The notes under the pieces were generated by a model. It saw only the letters and a list, made by a program, of their open reading frames with translations. It was not told the DNA's origin and ran no database searches. From the NCBI RefSeq assembly GCF_900230225.1, contig NZ_OCNH01000001.1:1860001-1924000 (forward strand): 64,000 bases of DNA, read 5' to 3'. The DNA is from Spirosoma fluviale. GTDB taxonomy: Bacteria > Bacteroidota > Bacteroidia > Cytophagales > Spirosomataceae. Position numbers and translations under genes: made by a program. Positions 37,184 through 46,030 of this stretch are shown piece by piece; within the stretch, counting starts at the first letter, position 1; every line of letters starts with the position of its first letter.

Positions 37184-37251
37184 GGACAAAACTTGTCCGG
37201 AATGAATGAGCTTGTTTGAGAGCAAAACTGGTTAGGTCGGCGGGAAGGCGG

Positions 37252-37259
37252 TATATTTG
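37252..37259 (+). promoter_or_regulatory. -7 box of hisC
   Basis: TATATTTG is a perfect TAnnTTTG box 29 bp before the ATG at 37288. It supports an independent hisC transcript and supports choosing 37288 as start. The -33 half is weak (TTAG). Confidence 0.55.
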
Positions 37260-37287
37260 CCCCATTCTTTTACGTGATCGTACGCCC

Positions 37288-38412
37288 ATGTTTAGTCTCA
37301 ACAACCTCCTCCGCCCGCACATTCTTACCCTGATGCCTTACTCCTCCGCGCGTGATGAGTATACCGGTAAAGAGGGGGTATTTCTGGATGCCAACGAAAA
37401 TCCGCTGGGTTCCACCACCACTGGAAACTACAACCGATACCCCGACCCGCACCAGTGGGCCATCAAACAACGGCTGGCTCCCATTAAGGGCGTTCGGCCG
37501 GAACAGATTTTCCTGGGTAACGGCTCCGATGAGCCCATCGACCTCCTCGTTCGGGCTACCTGTACGCCGGGGACCGATTCGATTTTAATTATGCCGCCAA
37601 CCTACGGTATGTACGAAGTGTCGGCGTCGATTAACGACGTTAAGATTACGAAAGTCCCCCTGACACCCGATTTTCTGGTGGATACCGATGCCGTGCTGGC
37701 CGCCATTACCGATACCACGAAACTGATCTGGCTGTGTTCGCCTAATAATCCGTCGGGCAATTTGCTCCAGGCTGAGGCTATCCGGACAATTCTCGACGCG
37801 GCCAAACAGTCGCTGGTAATTGTCGATGAGGCTTACATCGACTTTGCCGATACGCCGTCCTGGACCCGCGAACTGGATAACTATCCTAATCTGGTTGTGC
37901 TCCAAACCTTCTCGAAAGCCTGGGGGCTGGCCGCTTTGCGACTCGGAATGTGCTTTGCTTCCGAAGAGCTGATTCGGGTAATGAATAAAATCAAGCCGCC
38001 GTATAACATCTCGGCACCCACGCAGGCACTGGCTCTCGAAGCCCTGGGCAACGAGTCCGAAAAGAACGCGATGGTGGCGCAAATCCTCACCGAACGGCAG
38101 TTACTGGCCGATGAATTACGGGCGTTGCCAACGGTGCAGGTCGTACACCCGTCCGATGCCAACTTCCTGCTTGTTCAGTTTGTGGATGCCAAAGGGACCT
38201 TCGAATACCTCATCGGGCAGCAGGTTATTGTCCGCGACCGCTCCAATGTGAAACTTTGCGACGGCTGTCTGCGTATTTCGGTGGGTACATCGACCGAAAA
38301 CGAGCGGTTGCTGGCCGTACTCCGGCAAATGCCCGACGTACTGCCAACCACAAAGTTGCCCCTCGGCACGGGCGATGAAGCCACTAAACCTGAACTTGTA
38401 TCCAACGCGTAG
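37288..38412 (+). CDS. hisC: Histidinol-phosphate aminotransferase
   Basis: The 374-residue PLP enzyme transfers an amino group from glutamate to imidazole acetol phosphate. The frame is open 24 codons upstream, but MFSLNNLLRPHILTLMPYSS at 37288 is the natural start and sits behind a -7 box. FLDANENPLG, LGNGSDEPIDLL, WLCSPNNPSGN, VDEAYIDF and the PLP-Lys motif FSKAWGLAALRLG are all present, as is the C-terminal Arg in LRISVGT. It is separated from hisG-hisD by 13 kb, so his genes are dispersed; no leader peptide precedes this one. Confidence 0.96.
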   Translation: MFSLNNLLRPHILTLMPYSSARDEYTGKEGVFLDANENPLGSTTTGNYNRYPDPHQWAIKQRLAPIKGVRPEQIFLGNGSDEPIDLLVRATCTPGTDSILIMPPTYGMYEVSASINDVKITKVPLTPDFLVDTDAVLAAITDTTKLIWLCSPNNPSGNLLQAEAIRTILDAAKQSLVIVDEAYIDFADTPSWTRELDNYPNLVVLQTFSKAWGLAALRLGMCFASEELIRVMNKIKPPYNISAPTQALALEALGNESEKNAMVAQILTERQLLADELRALPTVQVVHPSDANFLLVQFVDAKGTFEYLIGQQVIVRDRSNVKLCDGCLRISVGTSTENERLLAVLRQMPDVLPTTKLPLGTGDEATKPELVSNA

Positions 38413-38490
38413 CCTGTTCCGGTCAGCGGCCATACCCTGTTACGTCGGGCAGGAAGGATGGTCTAAGCAGAACAAACGTTTAATAGCTTT

Positions 38491-39021
38491 ATGAGAAAAC
38501 TAGTATTGGTTACCGCACTGGCTTTACTAAGCTGGCTGACAACATCGAATACCGTTCAGGCTCAATACAATAACTGGTCGGTAGGCGTTCGGCTGGGTGA
38601 GCCATCGGGCGTAAACATCCGCAAGTATTTCGGTAATAACCACGCCTTCGACCTGAACATCGGCACGTATGGCGGGCTTTACGGCACCAAACGCAGTTAC
38701 GGCCCCGGAGATTATAGAACGGTAGGGCTAACCATTCAGGGGCATTATCTCTGGCATACGGCCCTTACTAAAAGTGAAAGCCTTCGGGCTTATTACGGCT
38801 TCGGCGGTCAGATCAACAACCGACGAACGTACCCGCTTCGGCTCAATGGGGAGTACCAGAATACGTTGTCGCTGGGTGGTTCGGGTATTGGCGGCCTCGA
38901 ATTTTTTCCGGTCAACAAACCCTATTCATTCTTTTTAGAAACGGGGGCGTATGTGGAGTTGCTCCAGTCGCCGTTCTTCCTGAGCCTGAACACCGGAATC
39001 GGGTTGCGGTATAATTTTTAG
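38491..39021 (+). CDS. Small outer-membrane beta-barrel protein
   Basis: The 176-residue protein has a signal peptide ending at VQAQ, followed by strands rich in Gly, Tyr and Leu (WSVGVRLGEPSGVNIRKYFG, FDLNIGTYGGLYG) and a final strand GIGLRYNF with terminal Phe. This is a typical eight-strand barrel of unknown ligand. It is followed 8 bp later by a long inverted repeat related to the one in the hisG-hisD gap. Confidence 0.85.
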   Translation: MRKLVLVTALALLSWLTTSNTVQAQYNNWSVGVRLGEPSGVNIRKYFGNNHAFDLNIGTYGGLYGTKRSYGPGDYRTVGLTIQGHYLWHTALTKSESLRAYYGFGGQINNRRTYPLRLNGEYQNTLSLGGSGIGGLEFFPVNKPYSFFLETGAYVELLQSPFFLSLNTGIGLRYNF

Positions 39022-39029
39022 AAGGAGTG

Positions 39030-39129
39030 AGGAGTTAGGAGCGAGGAGTTAGGAGGGCTGACCGCACCGGCGGACCGGCATGTTTTTTGCTGACGCGTCA
39101 GCCCTCCTAACTCCTCGCTCCTAACTCCT
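39030..39129. repeat. Long inverted repeat between barrel gene and addA-like gene
   Basis: Perfect 33-nt arms lie at 39030-39062 and 39097-39129, built of near-copies of the heptamer AGGAGTT/AGGAGCG, with a 34-nt loop. The sequence GGAGGGCTGAC and the loop ATGTTTTTTGCTGACGC also occur at 23085-23114, so the two elements belong to one family. It starts 8 nt after a stop and ends 19 nt before the next ATG. Confidence 0.95.
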
Positions 39130-39148
39130 AATACTCCCAAAAACACCC

Positions 39149-42100
39149 ATGTTCAAAATATACAGTTCTTCGGCTGGGTCGGGGAAAACTTATACGCTGA
39201 CGAAAGAGTACCTGAAGCTGGCGTTGAGGCCGGGTGAGAAGGACGACTATTTTCGCCGGATTCTTGCCGTGACGTTCACCAACGCGGCTGCCAACGAGAT
39301 GAAGAACCGGATTCTGAAAAACCTGTCCGAGATGGCCGGTGAAAAAGAATCCCCTTTACTTGATGTTCTGGTCACTGAACTCTATGGTATCGAGCCGGGC
39401 GCTGAATCGTTTGACGAAACGAAAACAGAACTGCGCAAAAAAGCATCTACCGTTTTCAGAACGATTTTACATCGGTATGCCGATTTCAGCGTAACCACCA
39501 TTGACTCCTTCACGCAGCGGGTCGTCATGGCGTTTACGGATGAGCTTGGGTTGCCGTATTCGTTCGATGTCGAAATGGACACCGACGAAGTGCTGGAACT
39601 GGCCATCGATAACCTCATTGAAAAGGCTGGTACCGACGAGATGGAAGAAATTACGACCATCCTGAGCGAATATTACACCCATACGGCCGCCGAGGGTAAA
39701 AGCTGGAACCAGCTTCCCGAATTGCTGAAAGAGTTCGGCCGAAACCTCACCTCCGATCAGTTTTACGAAGCCGTTAATGCGGCCCAGCAATTATCGCCGG
39801 GGGCGTTGCGGGCCATTCGGTTGCAGTTGCTGAACCACAACCAGCAGATCGAGACGGACATCATCGGGAACGGGCAACGCGCCTGGAAACTGATTACCGA
39901 TGCAGGTCTGGACGAAAAAGATTTCAGTTACGGTGCGAGTGGCGTAGGTGGTTTTCTGAAAGGCGTTGCCGAAGGAAATGCGCACAAGGATGCGGGTACC
40001 CGCGTTAATAACGCGCTGACTAACAGCGAGTGGTACACCAAAAAGACACCCCTGCCCGTACAGGCCATGATTGATAATATGGCTGGAGAACTGGGCGCCT
40101 GTATCACGGAAGTACTTCGTATCCGGGAGGAGAGCAACCATCAGGTAACGCTGTTCGACTGTCTGCTGCCTCATTTGCAGAAACTGGCCCTGCTGAAGCA
40201 GATGCGGCTGGAATTCGATGATCTGTTGCGGAAAGACGGTCGGGTACACATCTCCGAATTCAATAAAAAGATTCTGAGTATCGTCGCGTCGGAACCGGTA
40301 CCGTTCCTCTACGAGCGGCTGGGTACGAAGTACAACCACATCCTGATCGACGAATTTCAGGATACGTCGCGGCTGCAATTCGCCAACCTTCTGCCGCTCA
40401 TTGAAAACTCGCTGGGTGCGGGCCATTTCAACCTGGCCGTGGGCGATGGAAAGCAAGCCATTTACCGTTTCCGGGGGGGCGATATGGACCAGATCGTTGC
40501 CCTGCACCGCAAAGACCTCGATAGTTTGAGGCAGGCGCACAACCCCGGTTCCTGGACCGCCGACCGCATCGACATGCTCGACGGGCATCTGAAAGACGAA
40601 CTCCTCGATACCAACTGGCGAAGTGCCGAACCCATTGTTCGCTTCAACAACGACTTCTTTGAGTTCACCGCCCGTAAGTTTGAAAGCCAGCACCCGAAAC
40701 TGACCGATGTCTTCGACGGGCAGAAACTGTTTCACCAGAAAGCGCAACCTAAGGCCAACATCGCCGGGCATGTGCAAATCGACTTCGTGGCAAAGGACGA
40801 AGCGACGGATAAAGACCTGACCGCTCAGATGCTCGCAAAAGCGATGGAGCACCTGCAAAAAGCCCTGGACGACGGGTACAAATATGGCGATATTGCGATC
40901 CTGTGCCGGAAGAAATCCCATGCCAAAGCACTGGCCAATGAGTTGAATGCCAAACGAATTCCGCTCGTATCGGCCGATTCGCTGTCGCTGGAGTTTTCGG
41001 ACCCCGTCAAGTGGCTGGTTACACTCATGCAGTTGCTTCAACGGCCCGACCAGAAGCTGCTGCGCTACGAGTTACTGTACCTGTTTCATCGGGTTGTGCA
41101 GGATATTTTTCCGGATAATGCCCTGACGACCAAATTACGAGCCGTTGCCGAGAGTGATATCGACGCTCTGTACGCGTACCTGGCCGAAGAAGGCTATCCC
41201 CTCGATCCCTACGCGCTGGGGCAACTCAATCCCTACGAACTGGCCGAACGACTGACCGCCCAGTTCGGTCTGTTCAACCAGGCGGAGCATAACCCGTTCC
41301 TGTTCCGGTTTCTTGATGAAGTGCTGTCGTTTAACCAGAAACGGAGCGGCCATCTGAGCGATTTTCTGTTGTATTGGGAGGGGGTTCGGCAGAAGATTTC
41401 GGTAGAGGGGAATGCGCGTAATGCGGTGAGTATCCAAACCGTTCACAAATCGAAAGGCCTTGAGTTTCCGGTGGTTATCATTCCCTTTGCCAACTGGCGG
41501 GTAGAGCCCATCAACGACAGTACCATCTGGCTCGATCTGAGCGGTATTCGAAGCGATATGCTGACGCACGAAGATAGCGTTGGGGAGTTAACCCGTCTGT
41601 TATCGGCACCCGCTCACACGACCAGTAAACTGCGGGGTGCCCCGGCTGTCGTAGCGGCTCAGTACGAAGAGGAACTGACCCGTACCTTTCTGGAAAATAT
41701 GAATATGCTCTACGTGGCCTTTACCCGCCCAACGGATCGGCTGTACGTCATCAGCGAAGCAAAGGATTTCACCAAAGGCCAGCAGAATACCATCAGCCAC
41801 TGGCTGCACGCGTTTCTGCGCGACAGTGAAGTGGCCCGCAACTGCGGCTGTGCCTGGGAGGAAGGTAATTACAGCTATAAGATCAGCCTCTGCGCTGACT
41901 ATTATCCGCATCATAAAACAGATGAGTCTCTCGATGAAATCGTGCTGGACGAAATCGTGAGCGGGAACCGCGGGCAGGACTTACAACTCCGCCGACAGGC
42001 CGACCGGATGTTCGATGTCGCAACGTTTGAGCGAACCCGCGAACGCGACCGTAAACTTTGCGCGGCCCTCAGTTTGATCAGGGGCACCGAAAGCATCGAT

Positions 42101-42511
42101 AAAGTACTCCGACAACTCGTGAGCGAGGGGCTCGTTCGTCAGGTGGAATGTGGCGAACTAAAGCAGAGTCTGCTGGCAATTGTGTCGCATCCGGCTTTAG
42201 CAACGCTGTTCGATTCTAATCTGCGGATCGACACAGACCGCAGTATTTTGAGTAATAAACGCGTGCATGGAGCCCCCCACCGCGTGGTGCATTTTCCAGA
42301 TGGTCACATTGTGCTGGTGCAGTATGAGTCGAGAGTGGGTTCGCCGGAGGCAGAGGCTGGGTCTTCATCGGAAACGGAATCCGCAAAGACGTACTCCCCA
42401 ACGGACACTTTAAAGTATTTCACCCGTCTGTACCGGGACATGGGATTCTTGGAAGTGGAAGGACGGTTAGTGTACTTAGCTGATGTTCCCGAAGTGGTGA
42501 ACGTGCTGTAA
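39149..42511 (+). CDS. AddA/RecB-like UvrD-family helicase with degenerate nuclease motif
   Basis: The 1120-residue superfamily 1 helicase has Walker A SSAGSGKTYTL at residues 6-16, motif Ia TFTNAAANEM, Walker B LIDEFQDTSR at about 400, GDGKQAIYRFRGGD, VHKSKGLEFPVVIIPF and MLYVAFTRPTDRLYV. These are the full ATPase set of the AddA/RecB branch, which unwinds DNA ends in double-strand break repair. In family members the C-terminus ends in a PD-(D/E)XK nuclease (DRV followed by DYK). Here the same place reads APHRVVHF ... VLVQYES (residues about 1041-1058), so the catalytic Asp and Lys are gone. It is probably a helicase without its own nuclease. No addB-like gene adjoins. Confidence 0.93.
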   Translation: MFKIYSSSAGSGKTYTLTKEYLKLALRPGEKDDYFRRILAVTFTNAAANEMKNRILKNLSEMAGEKESPLLDVLVTELYGIEPGAESFDETKTELRKKASTVFRTILHRYADFSVTTIDSFTQRVVMAFTDELGLPYSFDVEMDTDEVLELAIDNLIEKAGTDEMEEITTILSEYYTHTAAEGKSWNQLPELLKEFGRNLTSDQFYEAVNAAQQLSPGALRAIRLQLLNHNQQIETDIIGNGQRAWKLITDAGLDEKDFSYGASGVGGFLKGVAEGNAHKDAGTRVNNALTNSEWYTKKTPLPVQAMIDNMAGELGACITEVLRIREESNHQVTLFDCLLPHLQKLALLKQMRLEFDDLLRKDGRVHISEFNKKILSIVASEPVPFLYERLGTKYNHILIDEFQDTSRLQFANLLPLIENSLGAGHFNLAVGDGKQAIYRFRGGDMDQIVALHRKDLDSLRQAHNPGSWTADRIDMLDGHLKDELLDTNWRSAEPIVRFNNDFFEFTARKFESQHPKLTDVFDGQKLFHQKAQPKANIAGHVQIDFVAKDEATDKDLTAQMLAKAMEHLQKALDDGYKYGDIAILCRKKSHAKALANELNAKRIPLVSADSLSLEFSDPVKWLVTLMQLLQRPDQKLLRYELLYLFHRVVQDIFPDNALTTKLRAVAESDIDALYAYLAEEGYPLDPYALGQLNPYELAERLTAQFGLFNQAEHNPFLFRFLDEVLSFNQKRSGHLSDFLLYWEGVRQKISVEGNARNAVSIQTVHKSKGLEFPVVIIPFANWRVEPINDSTIWLDLSGIRSDMLTHEDSVGELTRLLSAPAHTTSKLRGAPAVVAAQYEEELTRTFLENMNMLYVAFTRPTDRLYVISEAKDFTKGQQNTISHWLHAFLRDSEVARNCGCAWEEGNYSYKISLCADYYPHHKTDESLDEIVLDEIVSGNRGQDLQLRRQADRMFDVATFERTRERDRKLCAALSLIRGTESIDKVLRQLVSEGLVRQVECGELKQSLLAIVSHPALATLFDSNLRIDTDRSILSNKRVHGAPHRVVHFPDGHIVLVQYESRVGSPEAEAGSSSETESAKTYSPTDTLKYFTRLYRDMGFLEVEGRLVYLADVPEVVNVL

Positions 42512-42535
42512 GCCTATACGATAGTTAAAACTAAA

Positions 42536-43387
42536 ATGGATATTTCAAAAGTTGGTTGTCGAAAAAAGGGGGTAAGCGTGCTCTTCATTCTTCAGTTGGT
42601 ATGCTTCCTGAATGCTTCGCTGGCTCAGTCGCCTTATGCGTTAAAAACGGGCCGGGAATTAACTCTGTTAGGCGCGGGTGTGGCCTCGTTTGGCACATCC
42701 GTCCTGCTCGGCTCTACCGTCGACCCGCTGACCAGCGCTCAGGTAGCGGGACTCGACCGCCTGGAGGTCAACGCTTTTGACCGGAAAGCTACGTACCACT
42801 GGTCTCCAACCGCCGATAAGCTGAGCGATGTGACGCTGGCTGGGAATGTAGCGATGCTGGGTCTGCTGTCGGTGGGGACAAAGCCAATGCGGCAGGATTT
42901 TAAAACGGTGGCGGTAATGTACATCGAAACCGTTGCGCTGTCTAGTGGCATCGAACGGACAATAAAGGCCATTACGCAGCGCAGTCGGCCGTTTGTGTAC
43001 AACCCCGCTGCGCCATTGGAGGAAAAACTAACGCGGGATGCCAGCCAGTCGTTCTTCTCCGGCCACGCAACGGTTGCCTTCTCAACGGCAGTCTTTACCG
43101 GTGAAGTATTCCGGCATTATTTCCCGCATTCCCGGCTAAAACCCGTAGTCTGGGTTGGGGCATTGGGGCTGGCGTCGGCATCGGCGATCCTTCGTTACGA
43201 AGCGGGCTTGCACTACCCAACCGATTTGCTGGCCGGAGCAGCATTTGGGTCGCTGGTCGGCTGGGGAATTCCAAAGCTACATGAGGTTAAGAACCAGAGT
43301 GAACTGGGCCATCGACTGGATATACAACCCTGGAGCAACGGCGCGGCCAATGGAATTTACCTGCGTTTAGCGGTGTTTTCGCGTTGA
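42536..43387 (+). CDS. PAP2-family phosphatase
   Basis: The 283-residue exported or membrane protein has all three PAP2 motifs: KAITQRSRP (Lys-x6-Arg-Pro), SFFSGH and RYEAGLHYPTD (Arg-x5-His-x3-Asp). These enzymes remove phosphate from lipid phosphates such as undecaprenyl diphosphate or phosphatidate. The N-terminus is a signal or first membrane helix. It lies 24 bp after the helicase gene and 15 bp before a small membrane-protein gene, so it could be in one transcript with both. Confidence 0.92.
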   Translation: MDISKVGCRKKGVSVLFILQLVCFLNASLAQSPYALKTGRELTLLGAGVASFGTSVLLGSTVDPLTSAQVAGLDRLEVNAFDRKATYHWSPTADKLSDVTLAGNVAMLGLLSVGTKPMRQDFKTVAVMYIETVALSSGIERTIKAITQRSRPFVYNPAAPLEEKLTRDASQSFFSGHATVAFSTAVFTGEVFRHYFPHSRLKPVVWVGALGLASASAILRYEAGLHYPTDLLAGAAFGSLVGWGIPKLHEVKNQSELGHRLDIQPWSNGAANGIYLRLAVFSR

Positions 43388-43402
43388 TAGATACAATCTT
43401 CT

Positions 43403-43714
43403 ATGAATATACTGATGTTGTGTACGGGCATTGGGCTCGCGCTGTTGGGAGCTGGCATCTGGCGCTATAAGGCAACGCACCTCTTGTCGAATGTGGATAG
43501 TAGTCAGGTTGATCCGTCAAGAAAAGGCGATCTGGCTCGGTATGCAGGTCTGTATTGTATGGGAATTGGAGGTATCTTTCTGGGACTGGCCTTTGTAATT
43601 GAACGGTTCACGACAGAAAAAGAGTTACTATTTATAATTGGCGGTACGGTAGTCGTCATCATGATTGCCACTGCTATCTATTTGTCGGGGCTGGGGCGTT
43701 TTATGAAGAAGTAA
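43403..43714 (+). CDS. Small three-helix membrane protein
   Basis: The 103-residue protein has hydrophobic segments at about 3-20, 50-65 and 75-95 and a basic end (GRFMKK). The layout resembles the DUF3784 kind of small membrane proteins, but I am not sure of the family. It follows the PAP2 gene by 15 bp and precedes metF by 34 bp. Confidence 0.75.
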   Translation: MNILMLCTGIGLALLGAGIWRYKATHLLSNVDSSQVDPSRKGDLARYAGLYCMGIGGIFLGLAFVIERFTTEKELLFIIGGTVVVIMIATAIYLSGLGRFMKK

Positions 43715-43748
43715 AGAGTGTCTGCCGTTCATCTGTGAGTTTAATGAA

Positions 43749-44708
43749 ATGACCAAAATTACTGAACACATCAAAGCCGCCAACGGCAAGCCTATTTTCT
43801 CAATTGAAGTCATTCCGCCCATCAAGGGGGATAATCTGAAAAGTCTGCTCGATAATATCGAGCCGCTCATGGAGTTCAAGCCACCTTTCATTGACGTCAC
43901 CTACCACCGCGAAGAATACATTGAACGCCCCCTGCCCGATGGGACCATTCAAAAGATAGTTACCCGCAAACGGCCTGGTACTGTAGGCATCTGTTCGGCC
44001 ATTATGCACCGCTTTGGCGTAGACCCCGTGCCGCACGTGCTTTGTGGAGGGTTCAGCCGGGAAGAAACGGAAGATTTTTTGATCGACCTGCATTACCTGG
44101 GCATCGATAACGCGCTGGTGCTTCGTGGCGATCCGGCCAAGCCGTTTTCGACCTTCAAAGCCAAAGAGAACGGGTATTCGTACGCAAGTGAACTGGTGGA
44201 GCAGGTGGCCAATATGAACAAGGGTATCTACCTGCACGAAGAAGATACGGCCCTGGCTCCCAGTAACTTCTGCATTGGTGTAGCGGCTTATCCTGAAAAG
44301 CATTTCGAAGCCGTCGACCATGACATTGACTTTCAGTACCTCAAGCAGAAAATCGATAAAGGAGCGGATTACATCGTAACCCAGATGTTCTTCGACAATG
44401 CCAAGTACCTGAGTTTTGTGGAACGCTGTCGGCAGGAGGGCATCACGGTGCCTATTATACCCGGCTTGAAACCACTCAGCACCCGCAAACATCTCCAGAT
44501 TCTGCCAAAGCTCTTTCACCTGCACATGCCGGAGGATCTGGTTCGTGCTGTAGAAGCCTGTGAAAATGATCAGCAAGCCCGTCAGGTGGGGGTGGAGTGG
44601 TGCATTCAGCAGTGCCGGGAATTAATAGAAGCGGGTGCCCCGGTCATGCACTTTTACACCATGGGTAAGTCCGATAATATCATGAAAATTGCGCGGGAGG
44701 TCTTTTAA
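43749..44708 (+). CDS. metF: Methylenetetrahydrofolate reductase
   Basis: The 319-residue TIM-barrel flavoprotein reduces 5,10-methylene- to 5-methyl-tetrahydrofolate for methionine synthesis. FSIEVIPPIKGDN holds the catalytic Glu, PHVLCGGFSREETEDFL and ALVLRGDPAK are FAD-binding strands, and DYIVTQMFFDNAKY and PGLKPLSTR the folate side. Length is typical. It is convergent with rhaT, with a strong inverted repeat between them. Confidence 0.96.
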   Translation: MTKITEHIKAANGKPIFSIEVIPPIKGDNLKSLLDNIEPLMEFKPPFIDVTYHREEYIERPLPDGTIQKIVTRKRPGTVGICSAIMHRFGVDPVPHVLCGGFSREETEDFLIDLHYLGIDNALVLRGDPAKPFSTFKAKENGYSYASELVEQVANMNKGIYLHEEDTALAPSNFCIGVAAYPEKHFEAVDHDIDFQYLKQKIDKGADYIVTQMFFDNAKYLSFVERCRQEGITVPIIPGLKPLSTRKHLQILPKLFHLHMPEDLVRAVEACENDQQARQVGVEWCIQQCRELIEAGAPVMHFYTMGKSDNIMKIAREVF

Positions 44709-44720
44709 ACGGTAAACCCT

Positions 44721-44784
44721 AAACTAGCTGTGGCGGTCATGTGTCAGATGCTTAACGCTGACACATGACCGCCACAGCCAGTTT
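44721..44784. repeat. Long inverted repeat between metF and rhaT (convergent)
   Basis: Arms 44721-44747 and 44758-44784 (27 nt) match at 26 positions around a 10-nt loop. The core is GGCGGTCATGTGTCAG. It lies 12 nt after the metF stop and 14 nt from the rhaT stop, so it may terminate both genes although no U tract follows. Confidence 0.9.
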
Positions 44785-44798
44785 ATCTACACACGGTT

Positions 44799-45836
44799 CT
44801 ACTCCGCCAGGTAGTTGCCTATCCCGACAATAACTGTAGAGAGAACAACCATGGTGATGCCCAGTGAGATTGTCCGCATGGTTGGCTTGTTGGCACCCCG
44901 CCATTCGTGGAGGTAAAGTCCCCAGAAACTGCTGAACGCAATGATAAAGGCCATGTGGAGTGTCCAGCCCGAAAATCGGTATTCCCCCATTTTACTGTCG
45001 CCCATGCCGTAAAAAAAGAACTGGAAATACCACGTAAAACCAGCCATAGCGCAGAAAATAACATTTGTCAGAATAGGGGTAGAGATATTCCTATAGTCTG
45101 TATACGTCTTATTGCGGATGTTCAGATAGATAGTCCAGATGGCGTTGGTGGTTAGTCCGCCGAGGAGAATAATGACCAGCGCGGCATTGTTCATGTACAA
45201 CGGATCGGTTCCATTCTGAACGGCCAGGTCGGCAATGGGCTGCCCGGCGGTAAGGCCAAAGGAGAAACAGGCACTCATGATCCCCGAAAATACCGCCACC
45301 ATCAGCCCTTTACGGATGTCGAATTCAGTGATGACGGCCTTTTTCTGTTCGTCGGTCAGCGACCGTTCTTTCATCATCCCGGCTATCCCGCAAATGGAAA
45401 TGCCCAGTACACAAACGGCCAGCCCAAGCATAATAACCTGCCCGGATGTGGTGCCAACCAGCGTACCAAACTGACCCTGCCAGATGGGCGGTACGAGCGT
45501 ACCAAAAACGGCGCAAAGCCCCAGCGTGACGGCCATGCCTAATGATAAGCCCAGATAGCGCATGGCCAGACCGAATGTCAAGCCACCAAAACCCCACAGA
45601 ACGCCCCAGAAATACGTCCAGAAAATGGTATCGCTGGGTGATTTTGCCAGTACATCAAAGAGGTTTGGCACGGTAAGTGAGCCGAGAAGCAAGGGGGCCG
45701 CCAGCCAGGAAAACAGGCCACCAATGAGCCAGTAACTTTCCCATGCCCAACCACGGACTTTTTTGTACGGTAGATAAAAACTGCCGGAGGCAAAGCCCCC
45801 CAGCGCATGAAAGATAACACCCAGGAATACGGCCAC
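44799..45836 (-). CDS. rhaT: L-rhamnose/proton symporter
   Basis: The 345-residue protein has ten membrane segments of the drug/metabolite-transporter fold. VFLGVIFHALGGFASGSFYLPYKKVRGWAWES is the RhaT-typical first helix and loop, and WGVLWGFGGLTFGLAMRYLGLSLG the conserved middle. It imports rhamnose with protons. It is divergent from the rhamnulose-phosphate aldolase/dehydrogenase gene across a 190-bp promoter region, consistent with shared induction by rhamnose. No AraC-type regulator is encoded nearby. Confidence 0.95.
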   Translation of the reverse strand: MAVFLGVIFHALGGFASGSFYLPYKKVRGWAWESYWLIGGLFSWLAAPLLLGSLTVPNLFDVLAKSPSDTIFWTYFWGVLWGFGGLTFGLAMRYLGLSLGMAVTLGLCAVFGTLVPPIWQGQFGTLVGTTSGQVIMLGLAVCVLGISICGIAGMMKERSLTDEQKKAVITEFDIRKGLMVAVFSGIMSACFSFGLTAGQPIADLAVQNGTDPLYMNNAALVIILLGGLTTNAIWTIYLNIRNKTYTDYRNISTPILTNVIFCAMAGFTWYFQFFFYGMGDSKMGEYRFSGWTLHMAFIIAFSSFWGLYLHEWRGANKPTMRTISLGITMVVLSTVIVGIGNYLAE

Positions 45837-45980
45837 TTTTCTTGAATTTTTTTCGAATGTATAGGTATACTTTTCCTAAACTTACCTGTTCTCTCCTGCC
45901 TGTTTCAGGAAGACGAATCTTTAAAAATATTTAATAAAGCCAACAGGAGAGTACATGAAGCAGGAGAAAAAAGTTTGCAC

Positions 45981-45988
45981 TTACTTTG
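45981..45988 (+). promoter_or_regulatory. Possible -7 box of the rhamnose operon
   Basis: TTACTTTG differs from TAnnTTTG at one base. It lies 42 bp before the ATG at 46031. If it is used, the upstream ATG at 45986 cannot be the start. Confidence 0.35.
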
Positions 45989-46030
45989 TCTAAAACAAGA
46001 TTGCTGACGGATACTACTTACTTATTTTCT

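Noticed and set aside
37216..37287. N-terminal extension of hisC
   Set aside because: It would begin upstream of the -7 box at 37252, and the family start matches 37288.
23056..39129. Heptamer arrays considered as CRISPR repeats
   Set aside because: The units are contiguous near-copies without spacers and form fold-back pairs; no cas gene is present.
39791..41041. 416-residue open frame antisense to the helicase gene
   Set aside because: It lies fully inside the helicase coding region, and its protein is rich in Gln/Val/Arg without recognisable motifs.
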